Shown here: piece by piece, positions 25,204 through 32,645 of the stretch | Position numbering within the stretch: the stretch's first letter is position 1 | Layout of the letters: every line of letters begins with the position of its first letter | NCBI GenBank assembly: GCA_018648685.1 | Contig: JABGQT010000078.1 | Coordinates: forward strand, 1 to 39,382 | Direction of reading: 5' to 3' | Length of the DNA stretch: 39,382 bases | Source: Anaerolineae bacterium | GTDB lineage: Bacteria > Chloroflexota > Anaerolineae > Anaerolineales > Villigracilaceae | The notes under the pieces: generated by a model | The model's database searches: none | What the model saw: only the letters and a program-made list of their open reading frames with translations | Told to the model about the DNA's origin: nothing | Program-made: the position numbers and the translations under genes

Positions 25204-25497
25204 CGTTCTCCCCCAAAAATACGTTGAAGACTATTTATCCATCGTTCTCCCCCCAAAATACGTCGAAAACTATTTGTCCATCGCTCTCCCCCCAAAATAC
25301 GTCGAAAACTATTTGTCCATCGCTCTCCCCCCAAAGTGCGTCGAAGATTATTTATCCATCGCTCTCCCCCAAAATACGTCGAAAACTATTTATCCATCGT
25401 TCTCCCCCCAAAATACGTCGAAAACTATTTGTCCATCGTTCTCCCCCCAAATATGTCGAAGACTATTTGGGGGGCAGGGGGGGGGCGTGCAGGGGAC
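25204..25497. repeat. 39-bp tandem repeat ending in a G-rich hairpin
   Basis: Seven units begin at 25204, 25243, 25282, 25321, 25360, 25398 and 25437, each CG(T/C)TCTCCCCCC, then AAAATACGTCGAA, then ACTATTTGTCCAT. The spacing is 39 bases (38 once), with no unique spacers. A weak eighth copy may precede from about 25166. The final unit is a complete hairpin CCCCCCAAATA to TATTTGGGGGG, followed by a long G tract. Open frames across it are by-products. The remaining gap to 25552 shows nothing else. Confidence 0.9.
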
Positions 25498-25551
25498 AGT
25501 AAGTGCTTCAAAATTAATGTTCCTATCACTTATTTCTCATCACATCCCTAC

Positions 25552-25580
25552 TTCCCACCTTCCACATTCCGCCTTATAAT
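25552..25580 (+). promoter_or_regulatory. Promoter for a leaderless vanW-like mRNA
   Basis: TTCCCA (25552-25557), a 17-base spacer and a perfect TATAAT (25575-25580). The ATG begins only eight bases after the -10 element, so transcription should start at or within a few bases of the start codon. No Shine-Dalgarno sequence is present. Confidence 0.6.
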
Positions 25581-25588
25581 CTTTCCCT

Positions 25589-27463
25589 ATGACCACTACC
25601 TCCTATCCTCCTCCCTCTCGCAACGCAGATATCCTCACGCAAATCATCGCCGCGCTGATGGGCGGCTTTATCCTCTTTTTGGTAGCCCTTCTTGCCTGGA
25701 CATTGGGCTATCAGCTTGTATACGCTGGGCGCATTTTTCCCGGTGTCTCTGTCGCAGGGGTAGATCTTTCTGGGATGACTCCCGCCGATGCATCAGTTAC
25801 GCTCAATCAGCGGCTCAACTTCCCATATCAGGGACAAATTCTGATGCGCGACGGAGAACGCGTCTGGGCGGCTTCTCCGGCAGAGTTGGGCATGGTCTTC
25901 GATGCCTCCGCATCCGCGCGCTCAGCCTATGAGCTGGGGCGTTCTGGCGGTCTTTTTTCTGCCTTCGGCGACCAACTCGATTCCCGTCGACGTGGCGCAA
26001 CATCTGAAGCCGTTATCATTTTCGATCAACATATCGCTTACGCTTATTTACAGCGGCTAGCCCTCGAAATAGATCAGCCCGCCGTCGAAGCAAATCTCGC
26101 TATTCAGGGCACAGAAGTTGTCGCCCAGCCTGGTCAGCTTGGACGTTTTCTAAATGTGGATGCTGGCCTTATCGCCCTCAGTTCTCAGCTTCAAACTTTT
26201 AGAGATGGGGAAGTTAATCTGATTGTGGATGAAATCCAGCCAAAATTATTGGATGTCTCCTCTCAAGCGGATGCCGCGCGTCAGATTTTGAGCGCGCCCT
26301 TAACCCTAAACTTGCCCGGTGCCACCGAAGCCGATCCCGGTCCCTGGACATTTGATGTCCAAACCCTCGCAAATATGCTCCTCGTCCGGCAAAAAGATGA
26401 TGGAAACGGAATCAATTTAGAGGTCGCGCTCGATACGGGCGCATTAAACGAGATCCTGTTGGGGGTTGCCGAGCAAGTTGACCGTCCTGCCGAGAATGCC
26501 CGTTTTATCTTTAACGACGATACCCGTCAACTTGAAGTTTTGCGTTCCTCTATCGTTGGCCGTACAGTAGATATAGAATCCAGCCGCGCCTTTATCAATC
26601 AAAATATCTTAACGGGCGCACATCTGATCGATCTCCAAATCACGACTGAAGAGCCTGCCGTGCTCGCCACAGCGACCGCCGCTGAGTTGGGCATCACCGA
26701 GTTAGTACATGCTGAAACTTCCTATTTTTATGGCTCTAGCCCAGAGCGGAAACAAAATATAGCGACGGCGGCTGATGCTTTTGATGGTGTCATGATCGCT
26801 CCAGGCGAGACCTTTGCTATGGGCAGTGTGATGGGCGATATCAGCCTCGATAATGGCTACGCCGAAGCCCTTATCATTTATGGCGGACGGACAATAAAAG
26901 GCGTGGGCGGTGGCGTTTGTCAGGTTAGTACAACTTTATTCCGAAATGCCTTTTTTGCTGGTTTCCCGATCGAAGAACGGAACTCGCACGCCTACCGCGT
27001 ATATTATTATGAACAGAATGTCTCTGGTAGCAAAGATTCAAATCTGGTTGGTTTAGATGCGACCGTTTACTTTCCGTTGGTTGATTTTAAGTTCACGAAT
27101 GATACGCCCTATTGGCTTTTGATGGAAACTTATGTATATGAGAATAGTCTGGAGTGGAAATTCTATTCCACATCGGACGGGCGCACCGTAGATTGGACAA
27201 CAACAGGCACGCAAAATGTTGTCGATGCACCTGCACCGCTTTTTGTTGAAAACGATGAGCTGGCAAAAAACGAAATCAAACAAGTTGATTGGTCTGCCGA
27301 TGGCGCAGATGTTTCTATTAGCCGCACCGTTTATCAAAATGGCGCATTTTTCTTTGAGGATATCTTTAACACCCATTACGAACCCTGGCAAGCCGTCTGT
27401 GAATATGGACCCGACACAAATAACCCTGAAAAAAGGGCAAAGGATGAAGGGATTTGTCAGTGA
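25589..27463 (+). CDS. VanW family protein with tandem PG-binding-4 domains
   Basis: Membrane-anchored extracellular protein of 624 residues. One N-terminal helix (about 18-45) is followed by two peptidoglycan-binding_4-like segments (about 55-215 and 225-350). The VanW domain follows (about 375-510) with its signature SPERKQNIATAADAFDG, GETFAMGSVMG, and GGGVCQVSTTLFRNAFFAG. Such proteins are widespread in Gram-positives and Chloroflexota and are thought to act at the cell wall; the biochemical role is not known. The stop codon lies in the first unit of a TCAGTGA repeat (27457 onward), so the last residues may have been altered by insertion of the neighbouring cassette. Confidence 0.87.
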   Translation: MTTTSYPPPSRNADILTQIIAALMGGFILFLVALLAWTLGYQLVYAGRIFPGVSVAGVDLSGMTPADASVTLNQRLNFPYQGQILMRDGERVWAASPAELGMVFDASASARSAYELGRSGGLFSAFGDQLDSRRRGATSEAVIIFDQHIAYAYLQRLALEIDQPAVEANLAIQGTEVVAQPGQLGRFLNVDAGLIALSSQLQTFRDGEVNLIVDEIQPKLLDVSSQADAARQILSAPLTLNLPGATEADPGPWTFDVQTLANMLLVRQKDDGNGINLEVALDTGALNEILLGVAEQVDRPAENARFIFNDDTRQLEVLRSSIVGRTVDIESSRAFINQNILTGAHLIDLQITTEEPAVLATATAAELGITELVHAETSYFYGSSPERKQNIATAADAFDGVMIAPGETFAMGSVMGDISLDNGYAEALIIYGGRTIKGVGGGVCQVSTTLFRNAFFAGFPIEERNSHAYRVYYYEQNVSGSKDSNLVGLDATVYFPLVDFKFTNDTPYWLLMETYVYENSLEWKFYSTSDGRTVDWTTTGTQNVVDAPAPLFVENDELAKNEIKQVDWSADGADVSISRTVYQNGAFFFEDIFNTHYEPWQAVCEYGPDTNNPEKRAKDEGICQ

Positions 27464-27536
27464 TCAGTATTCAGTGATCAGTATTCAGTGACCAGTAATC
27501 AGTGACCAGTAATCAGTGATCAGTGACCACTGAATA
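27457..27536. repeat. 14-bp tandem repeats, left border of the S23 cassette
   Basis: Five in-phase 14-bp units TCAGTGA(T/C)CAGT(A/G)(T/A) run from 27457 to 27526, followed by CCACTGAATAG. The first unit includes the vanW stop codon. Its inverted counterpart lies at 27966-28016, on the other side of the S23-like gene. Confidence 0.85.
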
Positions 27537-27550
27537 GCAGGAGAACAAGA

Positions 27551-27994
27551 ATGGCGTATGTATCAAAGTTTCAAGATTTGATCGTTTATCAAAAGGCACG
27601 CGTCCATTGGCGGGCGATTTTTGAAATCACAAAATCTTTTCCAAAAGAAGAACGTTTTTCGCTTACCGACCAAATACGACGTTCATCTCGTTCTGTTGGT
27701 GCGCAAATCGCAGAGGCTTGGGGAAAACGTCGTTATCAAAAACACTTTCTAAGCAAATTGACAGATGCAGATAGCGAAGAACTGGAAACGCAACATTGGA
27801 TTGGCGTAGCAAAAGACAGTGGATATATTTCAGATAAAGAAGCTCAAGAACTTTTATTACAAGCAGAAGAAATCGGTCGTCTTCTAGGCGGAATGATGAG
27901 AAAATCTGCAATGTTTTGTAACGCTTCAAAAATTAACGAAGTCCAAGCCGACTATTTTGAAGACGAGGCACTGACCACGACCACTGACCACTGA
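27551..27994 (+). CDS. S23/four-helix-bundle protein (23S rRNA IVS protein family)
   Basis: All-helical protein of 147 residues of the family first found inside intervening sequences of 23S rRNA genes. The typical opening FQDLIVYQKARVHWRAIFEITKSFP is followed by LTDQIRRSSRSVGAQIAEAWGKRRY and a middle segment DSEELETQHWIGVAKDSGYI. AGGAGAA precedes the ATG. The last residues (about EALTTTTDH) and the stop codon are encoded by the right-hand TCAGTGA-type repeat, so gene and repeat are physically merged. The gene is not in an rRNA locus. The function of the family is unknown; relatives pair with reverse transcriptases in diversity-generating elements, but no such enzyme is here. Confidence 0.87.
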   Translation: MAYVSKFQDLIVYQKARVHWRAIFEITKSFPKEERFSLTDQIRRSSRSVGAQIAEAWGKRRYQKHFLSKLTDADSEELETQHWIGVAKDSGYISDKEAQELLLQAEEIGRLLGGMMRKSAMFCNASKINEVQADYFEDEALTTTTDH

Positions 27995-28016
27995 ATACTG
28001 AATACCGACCACTGAA
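27966..28016. repeat. Right border repeat of the S23 cassette
   Basis: Units CACTGACCA and ACCACTGAATACTGAATACC are the inverted form of the left-border repeat. The tract overlaps the 3' end of the S23-like gene and ends just before the next gene's TAAAAT box (28022-28027). Together the two borders enclose a compact cassette of about 560 bp. Confidence 0.75.
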
Positions 28017-28050
28017 CATGGTAAAATATCGCCTTGTACAAGGAGAAAAA

Positions 28051-28272
28051 ATGATCAAAGAAGATTTACTCGAAATTTTACGTTGCCCCGCTTGTGTTCG
28101 AGAAAAAGAAGGGCTGCTCAAATTAGAAAAAGATAGCTGGCTTCTCTGCCAGGATTGTGAACGTAAATACCCGATCGTAGACGATATCCCCGTCATGCTT
28201 ATTGACGAAGGCGATAAATGGGTGGATACTGCCGCAGACGCGCTCCCTGTTCCGCCACCTGAGCCCAAATAA
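28051..28272 (+). CDS. Trm112-like zinc protein
   Basis: Small protein of 73 residues of the Trm112/UPF0434 family. Two CxxC pairs form a zinc knuckle: CPAC (C12, C15) and CQDC (C33, C36), followed by KYPIVDDIPVMLIDE. I chose ATG 28051, preceded by AAGGAGA, over an upstream ATG in the repeat. In eukaryotes and archaea Trm112 activates methyltransferases; the bacterial role is poorly known. A tail, ALPVPPPEPK, is Pro-rich. It begins a unit with the HEAT-repeat and LCP genes. Confidence 0.85.
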   Translation: MIKEDLLEILRCPACVREKEGLLKLEKDSWLLCQDCERKYPIVDDIPVMLIDEGDKWVDTAADALPVPPPEPK

Positions 28273-28276
28273 AAAT

Positions 28277-28849
28277 TTGAAAGAAGAGATTTACAACCTT
28301 CTAAGCGGTGACGAGAGCCTTGCTGAAACTGCGATGAAAAAGTTGATCGAAAGAGGCGCGGTAATTTTCCCTGTTTTGGTGGAATTGCTTGATTCGCCTG
28401 ATCCAGATCATCGCTGGTGGGCACTCAGCACCGCTGCGCAAATTGAAGGTATAGATGCAGATTGGCTCATCGCAGCTTTGGGTGACGAATCCATCGAAGT
28501 GCAGCAAGCCGCAGCACTGGGATTAACGGAACATCATTACCCTAAGGCTGTTCCCGCGTTAATAAATAGCCTCTGCGCCTCGAATACGATGCTCGTTACC
28601 CTCGCGACAAATGCTCTCTCCTCTGCAGGAACAGATGCTGTTCCCGCATTGCTCGAATTTTTATCTACACCCCAAGCGCGAGATATCGCCCGTGTTGGTG
28701 CGATCCGCGCATTAGCCGAAATCGCAGACCGCCGTGCAATTCCCGCGCTCATGGCAGCCCTCGAAGAAGACTCTGCCCTTATCTCGCATTGGGCAGAATC
28801 GGGGCTTGAAAAATTGGGCCTTGACATGGTCTACATGAAATTGGACTAA
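28277..28849 (+). CDS. HEAT-repeat protein
   Basis: Helical-repeat scaffold of about 190 residues. Repeats of the form VPALINSLCASNTMLVTLATNALSS, AVPALLEFLSTP and AIPALMAALEEDS follow each other, with conserved Asp/Arg turns as in PBS-lyase-type HEAT repeats. I propose TTG 28277, four bases after the Trm112-like stop, because the in-frame extension to TTG 28202 only reads the preceding gene out of frame. Neither start has a clear ribosome site, so translational coupling is likely. Such proteins usually mediate protein contacts; the partner is unknown. Confidence 0.75.
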   Translation: MKEEIYNLLSGDESLAETAMKKLIERGAVIFPVLVELLDSPDPDHRWWALSTAAQIEGIDADWLIAALGDESIEVQQAAALGLTEHHYPKAVPALINSLCASNTMLVTLATNALSSAGTDAVPALLEFLSTPQARDIARVGAIRALAEIADRRAIPALMAALEEDSALISHWAESGLEKLGLDMVYMKLD

Positions 28850-28852
28850 AAA

Positions 28853-30271
28853 ATGAATGAAAAGAAGTTTGACTTCAAAGAAATTCTCAAAAAACTCCCC
28901 TACGGGATGATCATCACTTGGCTAGTTGCAATAGCGATAGCCATTGGTGCCTTTACCTTTTTACGCAGTTTTGTTGCAAGTCTAGAAATGATCAACCTAC
29001 CCGGTTTGGCAGTGGTAGATTCTCCCGATGCGACTCCTGCAGCCGGAGAGGCTCCCCAGCCAGAAGTTGCAGTCGAAGCCCCTGTATCTGACCTTCCGGC
29101 ATCCTGGGATGGCGCAAGTCGTGTTAATATCCTTTTTTTGGGTTTAGATGCCCGAGATCTGGACGTTGATGCCCCTCGCTCAGACACAATGATCGTCTTT
29201 ACCATTGATCCCCTCAGCAAAACAGCAGGAATGCTTTCCATTCCGCGTGATATGTGGGTGGATATTCCTGGTGGCTTCGGTTATGGGAAGATCAATACCG
29301 CATTTGCGCTTGGCGAACAGTATAAATTGCCCGGTGGAGGACCAGAACTAGCCGCCAAAACTGTAGAAAGATTTTTGGGTGTTCCTATTCACTACTACGG
29401 GCAGATAGATTTCAGTGCTTTTGAAGAAGCTATCGACGCTATGGGCGGGCTTTATATGTGTGTTGACCAAAAATTTAAAATCGACCCTATGGGGCCCAAA
29501 CCCAAAGAACCCTTTGACAAAGGATGCTCTATTCGTCATGGATATCAGGTGTTGGCTTATGCTCGTGATCGTAAAACAACAGATGGTGGCGATGTAGACC
29601 GTGCGTTGCGCCAGCAACAAGTTATTCTTGCATTACGAGATCAAGTTCTTTCGCCAGAAAATTTCCCTACGATGGTGAAAATGGCTCCCGATATTTATAA
29701 TGAAGCCTCACAGGGATTGAAAACCAACATGTCTTTTGAAGATATGTTGAAGCTTGCTACCTTGGCAACGCAAATTGACGTGAACCAGATCAAGCGTGGT
29801 GTTATTAACTACGATATGGGCATTCTCGATAGATCACCCGATGGTTTATCTATCCTAAAGCCTATTCCTGACCAGATCCGTGTTTTGCGGGATGATATTT
29901 TCACAACAAGTGGTGCGCTTAGCCCGAAAGCTGTAGGAGACTCGGTCACGCTTATGCAGGCGCAAGCCTCACGTGTAAATGTTCTTAACGGAGCCTATGG
30001 CATTGTCGAAGCCACAGAACTTGCTGCGCGCTCTCAAGTCTACTTCTCCTCACAGGGGATGAATGTGGTTGGTATCGGTAGCGCAGATAAATCTTATGAC
30101 CACACGACCGTTGTGCTTCACAATGCTGACCTATACACCCTCCGCTATATCCTTGATCTTGTGCAGGCAAATAGCAATCAACAGGTTGTCTTCCGTTTTG
30201 ACCCCGCCGCAGGCTCAGATGTAGATATTATGCTCGGTAATGATTGGGCATTGAATAACCCAATGCCATAA
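28853..30271 (+). CDS. LytR-CpsA-Psr (LCP) family protein
   Basis: Membrane-anchored phosphotransferase-type ligase that joins glycopolymers to peptidoglycan. It has a cytoplasmic N-terminus, one helix (about 17-45), an Ala/Pro linker, then the LCP domain (about 90-270) with RVNILFLGLDARD, PRSDTMIVFTIDP, GMLSIPRDMWVDIPG and GYQVLAYARDRKTTDGGDVDRALRQQQ. These keep the Asp and Arg residues that bind the polyprenyl-pyrophosphate substrate in known structures. A LytR_C-like domain follows (about 370-465: RVNVLNGAYGIVEA). The 472-residue length is normal. It starts three bases after the HEAT gene and ends in a terminator. Confidence 0.9.
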   Translation: MNEKKFDFKEILKKLPYGMIITWLVAIAIAIGAFTFLRSFVASLEMINLPGLAVVDSPDATPAAGEAPQPEVAVEAPVSDLPASWDGASRVNILFLGLDARDLDVDAPRSDTMIVFTIDPLSKTAGMLSIPRDMWVDIPGGFGYGKINTAFALGEQYKLPGGGPELAAKTVERFLGVPIHYYGQIDFSAFEEAIDAMGGLYMCVDQKFKIDPMGPKPKEPFDKGCSIRHGYQVLAYARDRKTTDGGDVDRALRQQQVILALRDQVLSPENFPTMVKMAPDIYNEASQGLKTNMSFEDMLKLATLATQIDVNQIKRGVINYDMGILDRSPDGLSILKPIPDQIRVLRDDIFTTSGALSPKAVGDSVTLMQAQASRVNVLNGAYGIVEATELAARSQVYFSSQGMNVVGIGSADKSYDHTTVVLHNADLYTLRYILDLVQANSNQQVVFRFDPAAGSDVDIMLGNDWALNNPMP

Positions 30272-30299
30272 AGAATCAACACTTTATGAAATGAAAAAT

Positions 30300-30336
30300 G
30301 CCATGTGTTTCAAAAGCACATGGCGTCTTTTTCTTT
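30300..30336 (+). terminator. Intrinsic terminator after the LCP gene
   Basis: GCCATGTG and CACATGGC form the stem with a short loop, followed by a T-rich tail. Confidence 0.85.
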
Positions 30337-30358
30337 TAAGGGGGTAGTGGTCAAGTTA

Positions 30359-30447
30359 TAAGTGATGCTCTCTCTGGATTTGCAATCCACGGCTTTTCCC
30401 AAGAAAACGGGGATTACAAATCCCCTCTGAGCGTTTTTCATCACTTA
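30359..30447. repeat. 89-bp element with terminal inverted repeats
   Basis: TAAGTGATG (30359-30367) is the exact reverse complement of CATCACTTA (30439-30447). Inside are two nested palindromes, GGATTTGCAATCC and GGGGATTACAAATCCCC. It lies between the convergent LCP and hypothetical genes. Confidence 0.6.
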
Positions 30448-30464
30448 CTTCTTCCCATTACTTT

Positions 30465-31325
30465 TTAAGGCTGCTCAAATCTTAATCTCATGCTGCCCCA
30501 ATAATGATTTCCCTCATCATCTTGGCAGGGTGGTGCTCCCAGTCCAGAGATGGCAACGCTTCCTGCTTCAAGACGCAAAGAGTAGCTTTTATTTTCGTCC
30601 ATCGCAAAATCGGCATAACCATTGCCTAGCTCAGGTTTTAGGCCGGTGAAAAAATGCTCTTCCTTTCCATCCCACTCGATGATGATTTCTGCTCCAGCGA
30701 CCGCTTTTTTGGATGAATCGCTAACATACACCATCAGCAATCCCTCAGAGATATTAGTGCTACAAATTTCATCTTGTGTTGCCAGGATATAGGGCGCACC
30801 TGGCGTTAGGCTTGCTACCGTTGTGGCACGTGGGGTGCGCGTATTGATCGGGATGGGCGTTAGAGTCGCTGTCGCGGCCTCAGGCGTGGATGTGGTAGTC
30901 GGCGTGGGAGGCGTCCCTGTTTGGGTAGGTAGGGACGGTGTTTCTGTGTGAAAAGGGATGGGAGTATTTGTGACTTGGACTGTTGAAGATTCTCCTTTTA
31001 GAGCAGCAGCAAGAACAATAAGTGCTTCGAGCGATTCTGGAGATTTTCCGTTAGTGAGGGAACGTTCAGCTTGGCTCTCGAGGGCGGTTATTATATCGGG
31101 GTCGTTTAGGATTACGAGTCTTTCTTCGGCACGCTCAAGATCGCCAGTGGATGCATAAGCAGAGGCGATAAGAGCACGGTATCCATCTTTGAAATCGGTA
31201 CGCAATAGAGATGGGGGGGCATCGGTAAGCTCTACAGGGGCAATAACCCATGATATAAGGAGACCAAGCCCAAGTCCAAGTATGATTCCGGCGAGCAGAT
31301 GCCAGGAGTCGAGTATCTTTTTCAT
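30465..31325 (-). CDS. Membrane-anchored hypothetical protein, paralogue of its neighbour
   Basis: Unrecognised function, 286 residues. One N-terminal helix (about 8-28), then IAPVELTDAPPSLLRTDFKDGY and a TPR-like helical segment STGDLERAEERLVIL. A long Thr/Pro linker (about 118-185) leads to a C-terminal beta-rich domain (AGAEIIIEWDGKEEHFFTG, LRLEAGSVAISG). I chose ATG 31325, which overlaps the stop of the preceding gene as ATGA. The N-terminal 70 residues closely match the neighbouring gene product, so a duplication is likely. The extracytoplasmic domain resembles a carbohydrate- or ligand-binding sandwich only in general character. Confidence 0.75.
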   Translation of the reverse strand: MKKILDSWHLLAGIILGLGLGLLISWVIAPVELTDAPPSLLRTDFKDGYRALIASAYASTGDLERAEERLVILNDPDIITALESQAERSLTNGKSPESLEALIVLAAALKGESSTVQVTNTPIPFHTETPSLPTQTGTPPTPTTTSTPEAATATLTPIPINTRTPRATTVASLTPGAPYILATQDEICSTNISEGLLMVYVSDSSKKAVAGAEIIIEWDGKEEHFFTGLKPELGNGYADFAMDENKSYSLRLEAGSVAISGLGAPPCQDDEGNHYWGSMRLRFEQP

Positions 31326-31669
31326 GGCATAGATTCCGATAAGGATGGCTGCCAAGCTCGCATCTCACTTAATAGCTTTTCTAATTTATCAACATTTTCT
31401 TGCGCGTAGCCACTGGTTTCGAGGCTTTCTTCAATTATTTCAACCGGAGATGCGCTGCTGACCAGTGCTAGGCGGTGAGCGGCGAGTTCGAGGTCTTTGT
31501 CGTTTTGATAACTTTCGGAAACCATTAGAATATAGTCGTTGCGATAGTCGGCATGAAGAGTGTTAGGGGCGAGGTCTGTATATTCGACAGGAGCGATACG
31601 CCAACCGTAAAATAGCCCGATAACGAGACCGAGCGCGGCTGCAAGGAGGGCTTGTATCCAACGAGACAT
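31322..31669 (-). CDS. Small membrane-anchored protein, paralogue of its neighbour
   Basis: 115 residues beginning MSRWIQALLAAALGLVIG, one membrane helix followed by WRIAPVEYTDLAPNTLHADYRNDY and a helical AYQND-type segment (ESYQNDKDLELAAHRLALV). It aligns with the N-terminal part of the next gene product, including IAPVE(Y/L)TD, the DY/DF-R/K-DY motif and the helix DLE(L/R)A. I chose ATG 31669 because the upstream extension runs into the SRP RNA terminator. The function is unknown; the pair looks like a membrane-bound TPR-like module. It follows the SRP RNA gene. Confidence 0.7.
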   Translation of the reverse strand: MSRWIQALLAAALGLVIGLFYGWRIAPVEYTDLAPNTLHADYRNDYILMVSESYQNDKDLELAAHRLALVSSASPVEIIEESLETSGYAQENVDKLEKLLSEMRAWQPSLSESMP

Positions 31670-31707
31670 AGTCTGAAATCCAAAGTTGAAATCTGTAAAA
31701 AAAATGC

Positions 31708-31807
31708 CTGAGCAGGAAATCGGCGGCACCCAGAGAGAGTTCCGTACCGTTGCTTCCTTTCGGACCTGGCGGGGTTGGGAGTCTTCCGCCGCGCCGAGCC
31801 TGCCCAG
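31708..31807 (-). ncRNA. ffs: Bacterial small signal recognition particle RNA
   Basis: The minus strand reads CGCCAGGTCCGAAAGGAAGC, the universal SRP RNA apical loop and symmetric-loop signature. The outer helix is CTGGGCAGG at the 5' end pairing with CCTGCTCAG at the 3' end with one G-U pair. GGCG and GCC segments pair further in. The length of about 100 nt fits the small bacterial class that lacks the Alu domain. A run of eight T residues on the minus strand directly follows the 3' arm, so the RNA terminates there. The RNA binds Ffh and directs membrane-protein insertion. Confidence 0.95.
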
Positions 31808-31816
31808 ACCCTGAAA

Positions 31817-31845
31817 AGGATACCTGATGTGAGTATGTGTGTCAA
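31817..31845 (-). promoter_or_regulatory. SRP RNA promoter
   Basis: On the minus strand TTGACA (31845-31840) matches the consensus perfectly. A 17-base spacer leads to TATCCT (31822-31817), which places the start at about 31810, next to the first base of the RNA helix. Confidence 0.85.
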
Positions 31846-31897
31846 TGTGATGGTAATAATGTGGGGAAATTAGCGAATTATTTTCTTAAAACCTGAA

Positions 31898-32050
31898 TTT
31901 CGGATAAGGGAATCTTGAGGACTTCGGACGAAAACAGCCACGGATTACACAAATTTGCACGGATTTTTAAAAGCTTTTTCTGTAACGTGTGCCCTTTAGG
32001 GTAAATCCGTGTAATCTGTGGCAAAAACGCAACTTTTAGCTTATCCGAAA
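31898..32050. repeat. 153-bp element with 11-bp terminal inverted repeats
   Basis: TTTCGGATAAG (31898-31908) is the exact reverse complement of CTTATCCGAAA (32040-32050). Nested inside, GCCACGGATTACAC (from about 31935) is mirrored by GTGTAATCTGTGGC (from about 32009). Words like these recur widely in bacterial genomes as dispersed palindromes. No convincing ORF lies inside. Confidence 0.7.
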
Positions 32051-32080
32051 CTGAGTTTATGTGACAATCACCTGCAAAGA

Positions 32081-32488
32081 CTAGCTCGCTATAAAATGAT
32101 GCTGAATCTTGAGTTTGCGTACCCGTATTCCGATCCCGCCCAAACGTCCGCCCATTAGTCCCAAAATGATGCACATGATCACATCGGCAACGGTGGTTGC
32201 ATGATAATAATAACTGGCAAGTAATTTGAAAATCACTAAAAACCAAATTAGAAAAAGATAAATTTTGTCGAGAGAAAGTGTGACTGCACGAATTTCTAAA
32301 TTTGCTTGCATGGGCACAATATAGCTCATCAAAAAACCGATGGGAAGAAAGAGAAGGGTGATGAGCGCGACTTTCTCCCAGGTGAAATAACCTGCTGCAA
32401 TGTCGTGGGAAAAGTAGAGGCTAAAAATAATTGAAAATTGGATGAGCAGAAAGGCGCGCAACCAAATCTTGTATTGACTTTTTTTCAT
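32081..32488 (-). CDS. Hypothetical four-helix membrane protein
   Basis: Unrecognised protein of about 135 residues with four hydrophobic helices. Segments are WLRAFLLIQFSIIFSLYFS, FLPIGFLMSYIVPMQ, IYLFLIWFLVIFKLLASYYY and VADVIMCIILGLMGGRLGGIGIR, ending in a basic, His-containing tail. I chose ATG 32488, preceded by GGAGAG, though that site is rather close; an upstream ATG at 32542 would add 18 residues. A conserved-looking SYIVPMQ loop and terminal GGRLGGIGIR suggest a defined family that I do not recognise. It lies between the SRP RNA region and the heme-protein cluster. Confidence 0.65.
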   Translation of the reverse strand: MKKSQYKIWLRAFLLIQFSIIFSLYFSHDIAAGYFTWEKVALITLLFLPIGFLMSYIVPMQANLEIRAVTLSLDKIYLFLIWFLVIFKLLASYYYHATTVADVIMCIILGLMGGRLGGIGIRVRKLKIQHHFIAS

Positions 32489-32645
32489 CTCTCCACGTTT
32501 GGATTGGAGAAAGGCGAGCAAGGAAATTATCTTATTTTTCATGGAAAAGTATTTCGCTACATACTTGAATTTGTGCCTGCTTCTGACCAAGTTAGAGCTC
32601 TTCGGCGAAGGGCATCGAGGAACTATGTTTTAGATTGTATCACTC

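Noticed and set aside
25204-25497. Possible CRISPR array
   Set aside because: The units are contiguous 39-bp tandem copies with no unique spacers, and no cas gene is nearby.
25224-25932. Open frames across the tandem repeats
   Set aside because: They translate the repeat itself in three frames, and run into the vanW gene in the wrong frame.
27457-27526. Possible CRISPR or iteron origin
   Set aside because: Unit length is only 14 bp, without spacers, and the inverted copy on the other side of the S23 gene points to a cassette border. No replication gene is near.
27551-27994. Diversity-generating retroelement accessory protein (Avd)
   Set aside because: The fold family is related, but no reverse transcriptase or template/variable repeat is in the window.
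31878-32246. 122-codon minus-strand ORF
   Set aside because: It reads through the palindromic element at 31898-32050 and overlaps the better-supported membrane protein gene in another frame; its composition is not protein-like.
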